Below, one piece after another: positions 63,420 to 64,000 of a DNA stretch of 64,000 nt. The notes below the pieces were generated by a model, which was not told where the DNA came from, ran no database searches, and saw only the letters and a program-made list of their open reading frames with translations. Source of the stretch: Photobacterium carnosum. GTDB lineage: Bacteria > Pseudomonadota > Gammaproteobacteria > Enterobacterales > Vibrionaceae. Location: assembly GCF_002849605.1 (NCBI RefSeq), contig NZ_NPIB01000021.1, forward strand, positions 16,608 through 80,607. The letters run 5' to 3'. Every line of letters begins with the position of its first letter. The stretch's first letter is position 1. A program made the position numbers and the translations under genes.

Positions 63420-63770
63420 TTAATGATACCTTTTATCTTCATTTAGCTCGTACGTAACAAAGCCGTCATCATTGACGATGAAAACCCACGCATTAGAGCC
63501 TTCAACAAAACGATATTGATTTGACAACCCTGTTAGCTTAACTTTTTCCAAAAACTCAGGTAGAGCAGATACCTCAATAATAAACTCTCCCATCGAACGA
63601 TTACTATCAAGGTCATTAGTAACTACGATATTTGTAGTCGACTCAGGAAGAATATTAGGTAACCAACCTCTTTCAAATAATTTATCTTCTTTAGCTTGCG
63701 CATAAGTTACATATTTGTTCGTAACTGCTTCAGAACAACCTATATGTTGTGGCTTAATGAACTTGTACAC
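63420..63770 (-). CDS. Hypothetical protein probably truncated by IS
   Basis: 116-residue frame opening with GTG inside the terminal repeat of the adjacent IS. From residue 12 it reads CSEAVTNKYVTYAQAKED, as expected for the mature start of a small lipoprotein, but the residues before it (FIKPQHIG) do not form a hydrophobic signal peptide. The true 5' end has probably been removed by the insertion. The rest is strand-rich (EFIIEVSALPEFLEKV; AWVFIVNDDGFVTYEL). Confidence 0.5.
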   Translation of the reverse strand: MYKFIKPQHIGCSEAVTNKYVTYAQAKEDKLFERGWLPNILPESTTNIVVTNDLDSNRSMGEFIIEVSALPEFLEKVKLTGLSNQYRFVEGSNAWVFIVNDDGFVTYELNEDKRYH

Positions 63771-64000
63771 CTAAATAGGATAAAATATTCTTAATGTCAA
63801 AATGGTGTACATAATGAAAAAAGCTCGAACAACTTATTCAGTCGCATTCAAGCACGATGCTGCTAATTTAGTATTAAATAAAGGCTACACAATACAAGAA
63901 GCATGTAATGCTGTTGGTGTCGGATATACAGCAATGAGTCGCTGGGTTGCTCAGCTAAAGCAAGAACATGGTGGAATCACACCAAGTTCGAAGGCAATGA
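63764..64000. mobile_element. Left end of IS3-family element (partial)
   Basis: Starts with TGTACACC, a plausible terminal repeat, 50 bp before an IS3-type orfA. The right end lies outside the window. Confidence 0.6.
63814..64000 (+). CDS. IS3-family transposase OrfA (partial)
   Basis: First 62 codons of an OrfA: MKKARTTYSVAFKHDAANLVL, then YTIQEACNAVGVGYTAMSRW, the helix-turn-helix typical of IS3-family OrfA proteins. The frame is open at the window end, so length and integrity are unknown. Confidence 0.8.
   Translation, partial: MKKARTTYSVAFKHDAANLVLNKGYTIQEACNAVGVGYTAMSRWVAQLKQEHGGITPSSKAM

Noticed and set aside
1..64000. tRNA, rRNA and tmRNA genes
   Set aside because: None was recognised on either strand by eye; a covariance-model scan was not possible here.

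Overview
The window reads as part of a large conjugative plasmid (an integrative element is possible) of a low-G+C marine gammaproteobacterium, most likely Vibrionaceae (Vibrio, Photobacterium, Aliivibrio or a relative). The reasons are a MOBH-type TraI relaxase, a ParA partition operon, higBA and hok stability loci, a MatP homologue close to the enterobacterial/Vibrio protein, a topoisomerase III, a Bet/exonuclease recombination pair, an ICE-type (PFL_47xx-like) conjugation cluster, and no chromosomal housekeeping genes, rRNA or tRNA. No replication initiator was recognised.

Layout. 0-4.4 kb: relaxase traI, divergent from a parA three-gene operon. 4.4-9 kb: tyrosine recombinase, an orphan gene, a 1.2 kb AT-rich gene-free region with two inverted dif-like sites and matS-like sites, then two probable ribbon-helix-helix proteins, the second clearly MatP-like. 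9-26 kb, almost all leftward: two unknown proteins, a Toprim primase, a CobT-like VWA protein, a DUF3150-like protein, a CobS-like AAA+ ATPase, a lambda-exonuclease-like nuclease, five members of an unusual paralogous family, and higBA. 26.5-35 kb: an accessory island with different base composition carrying a membrane-anchored unknown, a 1104-residue PLD-like protein, a small tyrosine recombinase and a HEPN-like protein; it looks like a defence or cargo island. 35-45.5 kb: more unknown genes, including five further paralogues. 45.8-54.5 kb: topoisomerase III, a DndC-like PP-loop enzyme, and a Bet annealing protein with an internal 24-bp repeat. 55-60 kb: four conjugation genes (TraG-N-like, TIGR03755-, TIGR03756- and TIGR03757-like). 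60-64 kb: accessory genes (hok, a signal-peptide protein, an RclC-like membrane protein with two TetR-type operators, an IS6-family insertion, a lipoprotein, and the start of an IS3-family element).

Three kinds of backbone organisation stand out. First, a palindromic element with core TTTTGYANNTTRCAAAA recurs in at least 12 intergenic gaps (13 copies), nearly always upstream of a leftward operon, and probably defines a plasmid-wide regulon. Second, about 20 genes share a leader of the form GGAATTATCTAATG, which fixes several start codons, and many transcription units end in their own hairpin, so the region is built as small units. Third, ten highly diverged proteins of about 220-450 residues share an N-terminal 'YIITP...G' block, a late 'NG' hairpin motif and a C-terminal tag close to LLNIxxVTGFxF. 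This family, the plasmid-borne MatP with its candidate sites, and the shared operator are the best candidates here for undescribed biology. All calls are from reading the sequence; no database search was run.
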